A stretch of DNA of 64,000 nucleotides from Wolbachia endosymbiont (group B) of Gerris lacustris (GCF_964028355.1 NZ_OZ034761.1:620001-684000); one strand, 5' to 3'. Positions 20,387-30,576 are shown, numbered from the stretch's first letter. The notes: generated by a model from the sequence alone, not told the origin. Numbers and translations: made by a program.

Positions 20387-21177
20387 AGAATTCCTTTAGA
20401 ATGCACTCCTTCTCCTTTTATTGGCATATTTCTAGATTTCACTACATCACAAATCCTCTTTTCCCAACCACTTAAGGTAACAAGCTCATAACCCCATTTT
20501 TTTAGTATTTTAATAATCTGAGGTAAAGCTTCAACTGTATTTGATTTGTTATCGTGATCATGGAACAATATAATCGCTCCATTATGTACATTGCTTAAAA
20601 CTCTTTCAACCAGAATCTCTGATTTATCGCCTTGCCAGTCCAGAGAATCAACTGTCCATAGTATGGAACACATATTTAATCGATTAGTATTTTCGATCAA
20701 ATTATCATTGTGACATCCATATGGTGGACGAAACCATTTTACATTCTGTTCTGTTGCATTTTTAATTGCCACATTTGTCTTTTCCAGTTCTTGCAATTGC
20801 TCCTCACTTGAAAGTGATGTCAACTTCCTATGCGACCAAGAATGATTACCTAATTCATGACCTGCTTTATGGATTTTGTTTACTATTTCAGATGTTTTTT
20901 TATTTATACGCTCACCAAGCACAAAAAATGTCGCTTTTGTTTTATTGCTCTCCAGAATATTAATAATATCTCCTGCTCTATTATAAGACGGTCCATCATC
21001 AAACGTAAGTGCAACGAACTTATCTTTGTTATTCAATAATTTCTTTATATTACTTAAATTTCTATATGATAGATCCAAATCACAACTGAGCCCACGATAT
21101 GGTAAGTTAAAGTTACAATCACTACAGAAAACTGCGCTTGAATATAGCAAAAGAAAAGCGATTATTCTTATAAACAT
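20341..21177 (-). CDS. Polysaccharide deacetylase (NodB-type)
   Basis: 278 residues with an N-terminal signal peptide (FLLLYSSAVFCS), so export to the periplasm is likely. NodB motifs are all present: LTFDDGP, H-x3-H in NHSWSHRKL, RPPYG, WTVDSLDW and ILFHDHD, with the metal-binding and catalytic Asp/His in place. The family removes acetyl groups from peptidoglycan or chitin sugars. The overlap with mrdA downstream suggests a substrate in peptidoglycan precursors or host-derived glycan. The substrate itself is an inference. Confidence 0.9.
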   Translation of the reverse strand: MFIRIIAFLLLYSSAVFCSDCNFNLPYRGLSCDLDLSYRNLSNIKKLLNNKDKFVALTFDDGPSYNRAGDIINILESNKTKATFFVLGERINKKTSEIVNKIHKAGHELGNHSWSHRKLTSLSSEEQLQELEKTNVAIKNATEQNVKWFRPPYGCHNDNLIENTNRLNMCSILWTVDSLDWQGDKSEILVERVLSNVHNGAIILFHDHDNKSNTVEALPQIIKILKKWGYELVTLSGWEKRICDVVKSRNMPIKGEGVHSKGILCGQKTRSSTAGHSY

Positions 21178-21297
21178 ATATAATCAGCAAAGTGATAGAG
21201 TACTACACTTTTTTGCTAAATTAAACCACTTTTAACAGCTACTGTTTACTTCGTTACTTTGTCAATATATTATATTAATAACTTTATATAATGTAGT

Positions 21298-22514
21298 ATG
21301 ATTGCAAATATAAATACCGTTGCACTTCAGGGAACCAGCACAGTAAATGTTAATGCACAAATTCACATGGCAAATGGTATTCCAGCTTTTAATATTGTTG
21401 GACTGCCGGATAAAACTGTTGCAGAATCGAGAGAGCGTATCAGAGCAGCGTTAAATTCAATCAATCTTCTGTTACCTCCAAAAAGGATTACGGTTAATCT
21501 TTCCCCTGCGGATTTGCTTAAAGAAGGTAGTCATTATGACTTAGCTATTGCTGTTGGATTACTTGTTGTAATGAATGTGATACCAGTTGAAAAAGTTCAG
21601 TCTTATATAATTATGGGCGAGCTTGTACTAGACAGCAGAGTCATACCAATCTCAGGAGTACTTCCAACAGCAATCAATGCAAAACAGGCAAATAAAGGAG
21701 TAATTTGCCCAAGGGGAAATGGAGTAGAAGCTTCATGGGTAAAGAATGTTTCTATTCTAGCTATAGAGAAATTAACCGATATTATCAGACATTTTAAGGG
21801 TGAGCAGTTAATTCAGCCGGTAACTTTTAACTATAGCGCTGCACCCAAAGAAAAAAATTCAGTTCTAGATATAAAGGATATTAAAGGTCAAGTTGTTGCA
21901 AAAAGAGCAGCTGAAATTGCAGCAGCAGGTGGACACAATATGCTTCTTGTTGGACCTCCTGGTACTGGAAAGTCAATGCTTGCTAAGCGATTTATAGGGC
22001 TATTACCCGATTTGACTGAACAAGAGATGATTGATGTTAATATCATCTCTAGCATAACAAAAGCCGGTAACGAAACATTTAAAGTAACTCGTCCCTTTCG
22101 TGAACCTCATCACTCATGCTCGATGTCAGCGATGATAGGAGGAGGAAAAAATGCAAAGCCTGGGGAAATCACCATGGCTCACAATGGTGTGTTATTTCTT
22201 GATGAGCTACCTGAATTTCCAAGGCTTGTGCTTGATTCTCTACGCCAACCACTTGAAGATAGAAAGGTAACTATTGCACGTGCAAATGTTCACATTACTT
22301 ATCCAGCTAATTTTCAACTTATAGCTGCAATGAACCCTTGCAGGTGCGGTTATTTAGGTGATGCAAGTAGATCGTGCAACAAAGCTCCAAAGTGCGGCAC
22401 AGATTATAGAAATAAAATATCAGGACCTTTGCTTGATAGAATAGACATATGCATTGAAATGCCAAACGTCAATATATTCTCTCCTGAAATTTGTTCAGAA
22501 GGAGAAAGTACTAA
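21298..22514 (+). pseudogene. comM: ComM/YifB-type Mg-chelatase-like ATPase, N-terminal 80%
   Basis: The frame from 21298 gives an N-terminal Lon-protease-like domain (to about 170) and an AAA+ Mg-chelatase domain with Walker A GPPGTGKS at 219-226, Walker B FLDELPEF and the zinc-type cysteine cluster PCRCGYLGD. It is cut at TAA 22512-22514 by IS630 copy B. The missing end lies at 55174-55468 beside IS630 copy F. Joining them at a single TAA restores an open frame of 503 codons, the normal ComM length. ComM is a helicase that promotes branch migration during integration of imported DNA. Here it is surely inactive. Confidence 0.92.
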
Positions 22515-22529
22515 TACCAACTCTCATTA

Positions 22530-23105
22530 TTAATGAACCAAATAAGAAGCATTGCAGAGTTGTTTAACCGTGGAAGGGGAAAGAGAGGTAATAAATTTAC
22601 ACAAAGCGCTCTCAAGCAGAACAATTGTATCGTAGATTTTATTGCGCAAAATGTTCTGTTTTATATATAACCAAAACCTCTCAACAGGATTGAGGTCAGG
22701 TGAGTATGGTGGTAGGTATATAATTTCGATATTTTTAGGTATCTTTAAACTTTTTGACTTATGCCAACTAGCGCAATCCATCACGAGAAAAGCCTTTCGT
22801 ATTCCTAAATATTGCGACATCTGTTCAAGGAATATATTTATACAAGCAGTGTTGACGTTTGGTGCAAATAAGCTAAAATTCTCTCCATTTCTGGGATTAA
22901 CTGCACTATAGAGATAAAAATTTTCCCTACCTAATTTTACCTTAACCTGTGTCCTACTGCCTTTTTTAAACCACCCATGTCCAACTTTTGAATGTGTACC
23001 AAACCGTGATTCATCGAAGAAAAATAGCTCTTTTTCAGAATGCATGACAATAGTTTCATTGAGTTTTTTTTTTAAACTCCTCTTGCTTATTTTTATCCTG
23101 TCCAC
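22530..23105 (-). CDS. IS630 copy B, ORF B (catalytic)
   Basis: 191 residues with the DDE residues in FFFDESRFG, LVMDCASWHKS and LNPVERFWLY. Open frame begins inside ORF A; expression presumably needs the +1 shift at the A-run. Confidence 0.85.
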   Translation of the reverse strand: MDRIKISKRSLKKKLNETIVMHSEKELFFFDESRFGTHSKVGHGWFKKGSRTQVKVKLGRENFYLYSAVNPRNGENFSLFAPNVNTACINIFLEQMSQYLGIRKAFLVMDCASWHKSKSLKIPKNIEIIYLPPYSPDLNPVERFWLYIKQNILRNKIYDTIVLLESALCKFITSLSPSTVKQLCNASYLVH

Positions 23106-23535
23106 TATGAACTGGTCTTGGTGTGATATATGAGAATTTCATTCTTTGCATATTACGATGTATTGTGGATTTGCTGATATTCAAACCAAATCTTTCTTGG
23201 ATTCTTATTCTCATTTCTCTAATAGTAATATTGGGGTTTTCCTCTATCCACACCTCAATTTGTTCAAGTTGACTTTGGTTCAATATAGTTTTTCTACGGC
23301 ATTGAGGTGGAGAAAATAATTTTTCTTCTCTTCCAAATTTTATGTGCTTTATCCATGTAGTAATTGCCTTTCTCGAAATGCAACATATTTTTGCTACAGC
23401 TGTTATACTGTGCTTTTTTGCTGCAATTACAGCATTTAGTTTTTTTGCAACATACGCATTATTTCTTACTTTCTTCAGCATCTCTTTTGCTGATTCCACC
23501 ACTTTTTCATCCAATAATTTTGATCTTAATGCCAT
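23056..23535 (-). CDS. IS630 copy B, ORF A
   Basis: 159 residues, intact. Differs from copies A and C-E by KKKTQ at the C-terminus, caused by a G-to-T change (on the plus strand) that lengthens the A-run on the coding strand to ten. Confidence 0.85.
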   Translation of the reverse strand: MALRSKLLDEKVVESAKEMLKKVRNNAYVAKKLNAVIAAKKHSITAVAKICCISRKAITTWIKHIKFGREEKLFSPPQCRRKTILNQSQLEQIEVWIEENPNITIREMRIRIQERFGLNISKSTIHRNMQRMKFSYITPRPVHSGQDKNKQEEFKKKTQ

Positions 23536-23617
23536 CTAAACCTCGCTATTTTACTTACTCCAGTATGGCTTTTTTTCCATTATTGTCTATTCGTTGCTTG
23601 TATAGCGGGAATTGGTA

Positions 23618-24090
23618 TTAGGTAGAGTAATATAGCTACTGTCCAATAATTTAACACTATTAAATAGCTGTAAGATTTTGCAATCAACTTGCAAGATATT
23701 TTTAAAAAGAACCACAGATTCATTATACATCCTTTTCATAAATTCCACTGCTTCTTCAGTAAATCTAAAATCCAAACCTTGTTTTGTTATATCTATCGAG
23801 TCCTCGTTTAGTAATTGACACATTGTTTCTACGCTACAATTATCAACCCCTATATTACCCAAGACCATGGCTTTTACGAACGATGAACCTTTTAGCTTTC
23901 TCTTTCTTTTTATAAACCTTGTTGTAATTGAGATTTTGTCTACTTTTTCATTAAAAAATTCTTTGAGCTTTTTTGATAAGCTAGTTATTTTATTCATTCG
24001 TTCTCTCACTAAAAGTATTTCTGGGAGAACTTATACCTTATTATTCTATCTCTTTCATACCTTTTTTTCCTTAACTTGACGCGTATGGTT
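23618..24090 (-). mobile_element. IS4-family element, 5' half cut by IS630 B
   Basis: Begins near 24090 with the terminal sequence (read on the minus strand) aaccatacgcgtcaagttaag, as at the outer ends near 44257 and 53677. The frame from 24009 encodes the N-terminal ~127 residues of an IS4-type transposase (MNKITSLSKKLKEFF) up to the first catalytic aspartate in KLLDSSYITLP, then meets IS630 at TAA. The complementary 3' half is at 53677-54067. Confidence 0.75.
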
Positions 24091-24206
24091 AAATACACTG
24101 TGTCAAACCGCATTTTTAGTTCAACTCAATTTTTAACCTACAAGGAAAAAAGATATCAAGTTGAGACATAGTCAAAGCCCAATCATGCATAGAGAGTGTT
24201 AAATAA
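24091..24206 (-). mobile_element. Fragment of IS256 3' end
   Basis: 24096-24183 resembles the 3' end of the IS256 copies (minus strand: transposase tail, then ttgagttgaactaaaaatgcgg). It has diverged and breaks off at about 24183. gagtgttaaataaact at 24191-24206 looks like the outer repeat of the sub-type at 961-977. It sits directly downstream of sdhA. Confidence 0.6.
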
Positions 24207-24220
24207 ACTAGATGGGTTGA

Positions 24221-26020
24221 CTAATAAACCCTCTTTTCCGGGGCAATGAAATCAATCTCATCACTCAGAGTTCTTTCAGCAACTTTTTTATAGTCAATTT
24301 CTACACTGACTTGGTTTTTCTCTTCTTTAAGCCATGCTATAGTATGTTTCATCCAAATTTTATCATCACGTTCAGGGAAATCTTCACGAGCGTGAGCACC
24401 TCTGCTTTCCTCGCGATTGGCTGCACACTCCATAGTAATAACTGCTTGTGGAATCATGTTGGCAAGCTCTAGCGCTTCAACCAAATCACTATTCCATATC
24501 ATACTTCGATCTTCAATTGCAATGTTAGGCATCATTTTTGCTACTTCTTTTATAGCTTTTTTACCTTCTTTCAAAACTTCAGCAACACGAAATACTGACG
24601 CATATTTTTGCATAGTATGCTGCATTTCACTACGTATTTTTGCTGCTTTGAGTTCTCCAGAAGCAAATCGCATTTTATCAAATCTATCTATTATCCAATC
24701 TGTGCAGTCTGAATGCAATTTTTTATGCGGTGTATCAGGTTTCAATTTTTCTTTTGCTCTGAGGGCTGCAGCTCTACCAAAAACCACAAGATCAAGAAGC
24801 GAGTTAGAGCCAAGTCTATTTGCACCATGTACAGAAACACATGCTGCTTCTCCAATTGCAAACAGTCCATTCACTACTTCTTCCTTACCTTTCTTCAGTG
24901 TGATCACTTCTCCATGATAATTGGTTGGAATACCGCCCATGTTGTAATGAACAGTTGGAATAACAGGTATAGGATCTTTAGTAACATCAACTCCTGCAAA
25001 AGTTTTTGCTGTTTCACTAATACCTGGTAATCTCAGTTTGATCACTTCCGGATCAAGATGCGCTATATTCAAGTACATGTGATCTTTCTTTGGCCCAACT
25101 CCCCTTCCCTCTCTAATTTCAATTGTTATTGCTCGACTTACCACATCACGAGAAGCCAAATCTTTTGCCTTTGGTGCATAACGTTCCATAAACTTCTCAC
25201 CCTGAGAGTTAACGAGGTACCCACCTTCACCACGGCATCCTTCCGTCATCAAGCACCCTGAGCCATATATTCCTGTTGGATGAAATTGCACAAATTCCAT
25301 ATCTTCAAGTGGTAACCCGGCTCTTACCACCATACCATTACCATCACCTGTGCAGGTGTGTGCACTTGTTGCAGAGAAATAAACACGTCCATAACCACCT
25401 GTTGCTATTACCACAGAATGTGCACGAAATCTATGCAACGTACCATCACACAACGACCATGCTATCACCCCACAGCATGTCCCTTTGTCCATAATCAAAT
25501 CGATTACAAAATATTCGACAAAAAATTCAGCGTTAAATTTAAGACATTGCTGATATAGAGTATGAAGAATTGCATGCCCAGTTTTATCTGCTGCTGCACA
25601 AGTACGCTGAGCTGACTTTCCCTTACCAAAGTGGGTTGTCATTCCACCAAACGCACGCTGATATATTTTACCATCTTCCGTACGAGAAAAAGGTACGCCA
25701 AAATTTTCAAGTTCGATAACAGCTTTGGCAGCATTTTTACACATATACTCTATTGCATCTTGATCGCCAAGCCAGTCTGAACCTTTTATTGTATCATATG
25801 CATGCCAGCGCCAGTCATCTTCAGCAATGTTGCTCAAAGCTGCACTAATTCCTCCTTGTGCTGCAACTGTATGACTTCGTGTAGGAAAAATCTTAGAAAC
25901 GCAGGCAACTGAAAAATTAGTTGCAGCCATTCCAAGTGTTGCTCTAAGCCCCGCTCCTCCTGCACCTACTATTACCACATCATATTCATGTTCTATGATT
26001 TCGTATGCTGACTTATCCAT
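24221..26020 (-). CDS. sdhA: Succinate dehydrogenase flavoprotein subunit
   Basis: 599 residues. N-terminal FAD dinucleotide-binding motif ([16 protein letters not shown]), the histidine that binds FAD covalently in [14 protein letters not shown], and active-site segments [18 protein letters not shown] and [10 protein letters not shown]. It oxidises succinate to fumarate on the matrix/cytosolic face and passes electrons to SdhB. sdhB is 33 kb away at 58759 and sdhC/D are not in the window, so the complex is encoded at scattered loci. Confidence 0.97.
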   Translation of the reverse strand: MDKSAYEIIEHEYDVVIVGAGGAGLRATLGMAATNFSVACVSKIFPTRSHTVAAQGGISAALSNIAEDDWRWHAYDTIKGSDWLGDQDAIEYMCKNAAKAVIELENFGVPFSRTEDGKIYQRAFGGMTTHFGKGKSAQRTCAAADKTGHAILHTLYQQCLKFNAEFFVEYFVIDLIMDKGTCCGVIAWSLCDGTLHRFRAHSVVIATGGYGRVYFSATSAHTCTGDGNGMVVRAGLPLEDMEFVQFHPTGIYGSGCLMTEGCRGEGGYLVNSQGEKFMERYAPKAKDLASRDVVSRAITIEIREGRGVGPKKDHMYLNIAHLDPEVIKLRLPGISETAKTFAGVDVTKDPIPVIPTVHYNMGGIPTNYHGEVITLKKGKEEVVNGLFAIGEAACVSVHGANRLGSNSLLDLVVFGRAAALRAKEKLKPDTPHKKLHSDCTDWIIDRFDKMRFASGELKAAKIRSEMQHTMQKYASVFRVAEVLKEGKKAIKEVAKMMPNIAIEDRSMIWNSDLVEALELANMIPQAVITMECAANREESRGAHAREDFPERDDKIWMKHTIAWLKEEKNQVSVEIDYKKVAERTLSDEIDFIAPEKRVY

Positions 26021-26147
26021 ATTTACTTATTTTATCATTACAGGCTTATAGTAGCACATAAGTAGGAAAAATCTATACTAGTTTTCCAAATGTAAGCTTC
26101 TGAAACAAACCTATAGTAAAAAATATCATAACAACCATAGGGTGTTA

Positions 26148-26258
26148 TGAAAGTAGCTGACACTGGAATCCGACTTCTATTACACCAAACCGTTTGATAT
26201 GCTTATCCACAATCAAAATTCCTGGATCCCAGTGTCTGAGCACTGGGATGACACTATC
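26148..26258. repeat. Dispersed palindromic repeat
   Basis: gacactggaatcc at 26159 and ggatcccagtgtc at 26224 are outer inverted arms. Within the right arm a tight hairpin tcccagtg/cactggga lies at 26227-26248. Closely related copies lie at 57990-58135 and, as a hairpin only, at 29584-29605. Confidence 0.7.
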
Positions 26259-26308
26259 ATAAAGGAGTAAGTGTAGTTACTTGCATAACATTGATGACTT
26301 ATGCCTAT

Positions 26309-26740
26309 TTAACTAGATCTAAAACTAGATAGAAAAAGGTAATCTTGATAAAACTCATTTACAACAAGTTCTCTCGCATTTGAATTTTCCGTTTGCACTT
26401 TTTTGTATCCTAATTTATGGCTGATTGAATCTTTGTATGCACTAACTGTTTTGTATATCTTACTTATCTCTCCTGGAAAGATACCACCAACAATTATAAC
26501 GCATAACCCTGCAACTGTTGCAAAAGCTAGAGTTAAACTTTGCCTCCAGCTAGCTTTTTTTATCTTATGATTATGACCAATTTCTTGTATACCAGCAGGG
26601 CACAATTCACTTGACATTTCTTTTAGATACTCATGCCACATGTGATTGCAGTTTGTACATTTCACTTTTCTTCCAGATTCACCTATTTGCCCACGAGATA
26701 CTAAGTAAGTTTTAGTACAATTATGACATTGTATTTTCAT
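26309..26740 (-). CDS. Zinc-ribbon (MJ0042-type) membrane protein
   Basis: 143 residues. The N-terminus holds two CxxC pairs (IQCHNCTKTY and VKCTNCNHMWHEY), the MJ0042 zinc-ribbon pattern of small alphaproteobacterial proteins. One transmembrane segment lies near 75-97 (LAFATVAGLCVIIVGGIFPG), followed by a short tail. In free-living relatives this domain heads longer proteins with DUF3426. Function is unknown. It is divergent from dapD with about 38 bases between the starts. Confidence 0.75.
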   Translation of the reverse strand: MKIQCHNCTKTYLVSRGQIGESGRKVKCTNCNHMWHEYLKEMSSELCPAGIQEIGHNHKIKKASWRQSLTLAFATVAGLCVIIVGGIFPGEISKIYKTVSAYKDSISHKLGYKKVQTENSNARELVVNEFYQDYLFLSSFRSS

Positions 26741-26778
26741 AGTGCTTACGTATAAAATAATATAAATTTGATATCAGT

Positions 26779-27621
26779 ATGTATATAATAAATGAAAAAT
26801 TTGCAACTAAAAAATTACAAGATGAGATAGAAAATATTTGGAAAGATAAAGAAAAACTTAACGACTATAATCTAAAACACAAAGCAAGATTAATAATCAA
26901 AGAGGTAATTGAGTTACTTGACAGTGGTAAAATTAGAGTAGCAGAAAAGCTATCAAGTGGAGAATGGATAGTACATAAGTGGATAAAGCAGTCAATATTA
27001 TTACATTTTCTCACTGAGGAAAGCAAAATAATAGACAACACCAATTGCTGGTTTGACAAAATCGGTAGTAAGTTTAGTGAATGGAATGAAGAAAAATTTT
27101 ACCAGTCAAAAATTAGAGCAGTCCCTGGATGTTTTGTTCGCCAATCTGCTTACATAGGTAAAAATGTTGTTCTAATGCCAAGCTTTATCAACGTTGGTGC
27201 ATACATTGATTCTGGCACAATGATAGACACTTGGTCAACAGTTGGTAGTTGTGCACAGATAGGAAAAAATTGCCATATTTCAGGTGGAGTGGGAATAGGT
27301 GGAGTTCTTGAGCCCATTCAAGCTTCTCCTGTTATTATAGAAGATAATTGCTTCATTGGAGCGCGTAGTGAGGTAGCCGAAGGTGTTATAATAAGAGAAG
27401 GATCAGTTCTTGGCATGGGTGTGTTTATTGGAGCATCAACAAAAATTATTGACAGAGAAACAAGCAAGATATTTTATGGTGAAGTACCATCTTACTCTGT
27501 AGTTGTACCAGGATCTACTCCATCTAAAAATAATATCTCAACCTATTGCGCAATTATAATAAAAAAAGTAGACGAGAAGACAAGATCAAAAACTTCTATA
27601 AATGAAATATTGAGAATCTAA
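26779..27621 (+). CDS. dapD: Tetrahydrodipicolinate N-succinyltransferase
   Basis: 280 residues. It transfers succinyl from succinyl-CoA to tetrahydrodipicolinate in the lysine/meso-diaminopimelate pathway. The C-terminal part is a left-handed beta-helix of hexapeptide repeats ([45 protein letters not shown]), and the family signature around [13 protein letters not shown] is present. In a wall-poor endosymbiont DAP is most likely needed for lipid II-type precursors; this agrees with mrdA in the same window. Confidence 0.96.
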   Translation: MYIINEKFATKKLQDEIENIWKDKEKLNDYNLKHKARLIIKEVIELLDSGKIRVAEKLSSGEWIVHKWIKQSILLHFLTEESKIIDNTNCWFDKIGSKFSEWNEEKFYQSKIRAVPGCFVRQSAYIGKNVVLMPSFINVGAYIDSGTMIDTWSTVGSCAQIGKNCHISGGVGIGGVLEPIQASPVIIEDNCFIGARSEVAEGVIIREGSVLGMGVFIGASTKIIDRETSKIFYGEVPSYSVVVPGSTPSKNNISTYCAIIIKKVDEKTRSKTSINEILRI

Positions 27622-27903
27622 CTACTTACCGTCACTTTTTTTATCATTATTACTAACTATAGTAATGGCATATGCGCATAATTCCGAAAAAGAGATCCCG
27701 TTTTCTTGAGACAGCTTGTATAATTTTTGCAAACTTTCTTTAACTTTATTAGGAATGTTTCCCCCACGTTCCTTTGCAAGCCATGAATCTTGATGATGAA
27801 TTGGATGAGTATCACCCTTTGGATTTCCTATATATACTGCAAAAGGTGCATTTTGTCCTTTGAAATCACACTGTACAGTAAATTTTTTTATAGACTCAGC
27901 CAT
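27622..27903 (-). CDS. Small conserved protein, DUF2610-like
   Basis: 93 residues, soluble, no signal or membrane segment. The pattern FTVQCDFKGQNAPFAVYIG, then SWLAKERGGNIPN, recalls the rickettsial DUF2610 family; this is recognition from memory. It starts directly after the upstream gene's stop (27903 and 27904), so the two are translationally coupled. Function unknown. Confidence 0.7.
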   Translation of the reverse strand: MAESIKKFTVQCDFKGQNAPFAVYIGNPKGDTHPIHHQDSWLAKERGGNIPNKVKESLQKLYKLSQENGISFSELCAYAITIVSNNDKKSDGK

Positions 27904-28266
27904 TTAAAGACCTCTACTTTTCTTTTTGGTTAATTTTACAGTAGGTGTAGGAGGTGTGAAATCTTGCCTGCTGATAATGCTTTTCTTGCCTTCTAAAGCT
28001 CGACGAACATCAGCTCTGCTCAATTGTGACTCTTTTGCTACCCTCATTCCATGCTTTACCATAATATTAGCACATGCTAGCACTTTTTTTACTAATTCTA
28101 GGTCACCATTTAACATTCGGACTAGCACTTGAAATATTTCTGCTAAAGTTAACCCGTCAGCACCTATAACCTTATTTTCTACAAAATTTATAGCTTCTTC
28201 AAATTTATATTCAACACCATCATCTTGAGGTATAAGGGTAACATAATCTGTATCTTGACTATTCAT
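27904..28266 (-). CDS. Conserved hypothetical protein coupled to DUF2610-like gene
   Basis: 120 residues, predicted helical and acidic at the N-terminus, with a basic tail (PTVKLTKKKSRGL). No domain recognised. The gene abuts the next one without a gap, which suggests two interacting products. Both are transcribed away from the methyltransferase at 28362. Confidence 0.6.
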   Translation of the reverse strand: MNSQDTDYVTLIPQDDGVEYKFEEAINFVENKVIGADGLTLAEIFQVLVRMLNGDLELVKKVLACANIMVKHGMRVAKESQLSRADVRRALEGKKSIISRQDFTPPTPTVKLTKKKSRGL

Positions 28267-28361
28267 AATTGAAGCACTATCGCCTTTAAACTTATATTAT
28301 ATATATAAATACTCCACTATTTTATAGTATAGCACACTATAATTAAACATTTATTAATAAT

Positions 28362-29399
28362 ATGCTCACTTATATACACGAATTAATTGATAAAAACCAA
28401 GGATCAATATCCATCAGCGATTTTATGAATGCTGCTCTATATCATAAAGAGTATGGTTATTACATGAGTAAATTACCACTTGGCAAAGACGGTGACTTTA
28501 TTACTGCACCTGAAATTAGTCAATTATTTGGCGAAACAATCGCTGTGTGTATGATGCATACATGGGAAAAATTAGGAAAGCCATCAAAATTCTCTCTGGT
28601 TGAACTTGGGCCAGGTAAAGGAACGCTCATTCACGATGTAATAAGAGTCACTAAAAAATATAGCTGTTTTTTTAGCTCAATGGACATTCACCTAATCGAG
28701 ATAAGTCCTATTTTACAGAAAACACAAAAGAAAAAATTAAAGGGATTAGATATTAACTGGCACAGAGATATCGATAACTTACCAAATCAGCCAACTATTT
28801 TTTTTGCAAATGAGTTCTTTGATGCTCTTCCAATAGACCAGTTTGTTTATCGTGATGGGCAGTGGTATGAAAATAGAGTGATGAAACAGGATGGCGGTCA
28901 GTGTTTGACACTCGAATCCAGAAGGAAAGGATCATGTGTTCCAGCATCAGCTATTCAGATAACAAATGGAAAACTTTTTAATGGTGCAGTAGTAGAAGTA
29001 TGCTTAGCTGGGATTGAAATATTAAGAAAGCTTGAGAAGAAAATAGTCAATAATGGAGGAGCTGCTTTGATCATAGATTATAGCTATATATATCCTTCAT
29101 ACAAAAGCACTTTACAATCAATACGACAGCATAAGTATACTAATTTTCTTGAAAATGTCGGTAATAGTGACATCACTGCACTTGTGAATTTTCAAGCACT
29201 AAAAGATTCATTAAAACACGTAGATTGTGAGATTTTTACTCAAAGAGAATTTTTATATTTATTTGGTATAAAAGAAAGAGCACAAGTTTTAATGAAAAAT
29301 GCAAATGATGAACAAAAAAGCAGGATTCTCAGTGAATTTTTAAGGTTAACTGAAAATATGGGTACTCTCTTTAAGGTAATGCTGATCCACCATTTATAG
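28362..29399 (+). CDS. SAM-dependent methyltransferase, MidA/NDUFAF7 family
   Basis: 345 residues. The N-terminal motif YHKEYGYYMSKLPLGKDGDF and ITAPEISQLFGE is diagnostic for the family, and the SAM-binding glycine motif is VELGPGKGTLI. Human NDUFAF7 dimethylates an arginine of the complex I subunit NDUFS2. Given that nuoE is in the window, a role in complex I assembly is reasonable but inferred. It begins with ATG at 28362. Confidence 0.88.
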   Translation: MLTYIHELIDKNQGSISISDFMNAALYHKEYGYYMSKLPLGKDGDFITAPEISQLFGETIAVCMMHTWEKLGKPSKFSLVELGPGKGTLIHDVIRVTKKYSCFFSSMDIHLIEISPILQKTQKKKLKGLDINWHRDIDNLPNQPTIFFANEFFDALPIDQFVYRDGQWYENRVMKQDGGQCLTLESRRKGSCVPASAIQITNGKLFNGAVVEVCLAGIEILRKLEKKIVNNGGAALIIDYSYIYPSYKSTLQSIRQHKYTNFLENVGNSDITALVNFQALKDSLKHVDCEIFTQREFLYLFGIKERAQVLMKNANDEQKSRILSEFLRLTENMGTLFKVMLIHHL

Positions 29400-29575
29400 T
29401 CTTGTGTGGTTCTTACGTTAAACTTTCTGACTATAAATACTAAAAAATCTACAGAACAAAAAAAGGTAAAAGAAACGTATCTGTTCAGCAGAATGGCAAA
29501 ACAAGGTAGAAGAGAAAAGACAACTATAGAAACAAATGGGTTTTATTTGAGTAGCTGACACAGTTCCTTTAATAA

Positions 29576-29612
29576 AGGTGTCATCCCAGTGCTTAAACAC
29601 TGGGATTCAGAT
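29576..29612. repeat. Palindromic hairpin repeat
   Basis: ggtgtcatcccagtgcttaa followed by acactgggattcag forms a stem tcccagtg/cactggga at 29584-29605, the same core as at 26227 and 58104. Confidence 0.65.
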
Positions 29613-29638
29613 TGAGCATTAAGTTGGTAAACACTTTA

Positions 29639-29710
29639 GAACCTGTACATGATCTCAAGAAAGGAATAAACTAAGAACCTGTACATGATCTCAAGAAAGG
29701 AATAAACTAA
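29639..29710 (+). repeat. 36-bp tandem duplication of the IS5 left end
   Basis: Two perfect copies, 29639-29674 and 29675-29710, each containing the terminal inverted repeat. Either copy could serve as the transposase-binding end. Confidence 0.9.
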
Positions 29711-29736
29711 GAGATAATGTATATAAGTTAGGATAT

Positions 29737-30069
29737 ATGAGGAGTGTATACCCAAGTGATATAAGTCGGGAAAGATTTGAGATTATATTACCAGATCTAG
29801 AATCCTGTAGAAAAAAAACAAAACCAAGAAAACTGGATTTATATGAGTTATTTTGCGGTGTACTTTATGTGCTAAAAAGTGGCTGTCAGTGGCGAATGCT
29901 ACCAAAAGAGTTTCCAAAATGGCGCAATTGTTACGATTACTTCAAGAGATGGAGTAAAAAACCGAATGAAGATAGAGAAAGTGTTCTAGAAATTGTCTTA
30001 AAAAAAATTAGTTGGAGAGGTTCGTTTCAACAGTGGTCGGAATACAAAAACAAGCTTCTGCATCATTGA
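29737..30069 (+). CDS. IS5-type transposase, frame A (second copy)
   Basis: 110 residues, identical to 7560-7892. Overlaps frame B, which is open from 30002 behind a run of eight A (30000-30007). Confidence 0.82.
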   Translation: MRSVYPSDISRERFEIILPDLESCRKKTKPRKLDLYELFCGVLYVLKSGCQWRMLPKEFPKWRNCYDYFKRWSKKPNEDRESVLEIVLKKISWRGSFQQWSEYKNKLLHH

Positions 30070-30529
30070 TGCTCAAAGTGTAAAAAACACCGATATTGCT
30101 GAAGAAAAAGGTTATGATGCCGGCAAGAAAATTTCAGGAATAAAGCGTCATATTGCAGTAGATACGCAAGGTTTGCCACATGCAATTTATATTACTACAG
30201 CTAATATCGGAGATCGTACTGCTGCTGTAGAGATGATTTGTAACGCAAGAAAAAATCTTTCCGAAGTTCAAAATATACTAGTTGATGCAGGTTATACAGG
30301 AGAAAATTTTGCAACTCAAATAAAAACGACTATTGGTGCAACCGTTGAAGTAATAAAACGAAGTGAATTACATACCTTTGTTGTATTGCCAAAAAGGTGG
30401 GTTGTAGAGCGTTCTTTTGCTTGGCTGGAAAAGTGTAGACGGTTATGGAAAAATTGCGAGCGTAAACTCAATACTAGACTACAAATGGTCGTTCTAGCTT
30501 TTACTGCCTTGCTCCTCAAAAGATTATGA
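30002..30529 (+). CDS. IS5-type transposase, frame B (second copy)
   Basis: Open from 30002 in the +1 frame; catalytic segments IIDAQSVKNTD, LVDAGYTGENF and VVERSFAWLEK. First internal ATG is at 30173, which would miss the first aspartate, so frameshifting is needed for an active enzyme. Confidence 0.8.
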   Translation, partial: KKLVGEVRFNSGRNTKTSFCIIDAQSVKNTDIAEEKGYDAGKKISGIKRHIAVDTQGLPHAIYITTANIGDRTAAVEMICNARKNLSEVQNILVDAGYTGENFATQIKTTIGATVEVIKRSELHTFVVLPKRWVVERSFAWLEKCRRLWKNCERKLNTRLQMVVLAFTALLLKRL

Positions 30530-30576
30530 ACAGGCTCTTACAACGTTTTTGATGACGAAAAGACTGGATGCCAGTG

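Larger units (their letters stand above)
22515..23617 (-). mobile_element. IS630-family element, copy B (in comM)
   Basis: 1103 bp between TACC and GGTA. Inward-reading flanks are TAA (comM) and TAA (IS4 remnant), so the copy is recombinant. Its left flank pairs logically with the right flank of copy F. Confidence 0.9.
29639..30537 (+). mobile_element. IS5-family (ISWpi1-like) element with duplicated left end
   Basis: Flanked by TTA on both sides (29636-29638 and 30538-30540). At 899 bp it is exactly 36 bp longer than the copy at 7092-7954, because the first 36 bp (from gaacctgtacatgatc) occur twice in tandem. Otherwise the encoded proteins are identical. Confidence 0.9.

Noticed and set aside
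24417..25558. Several plus-strand frames opposite sdhA
   Set aside because: Antisense shadows of a strongly supported flavoprotein gene.
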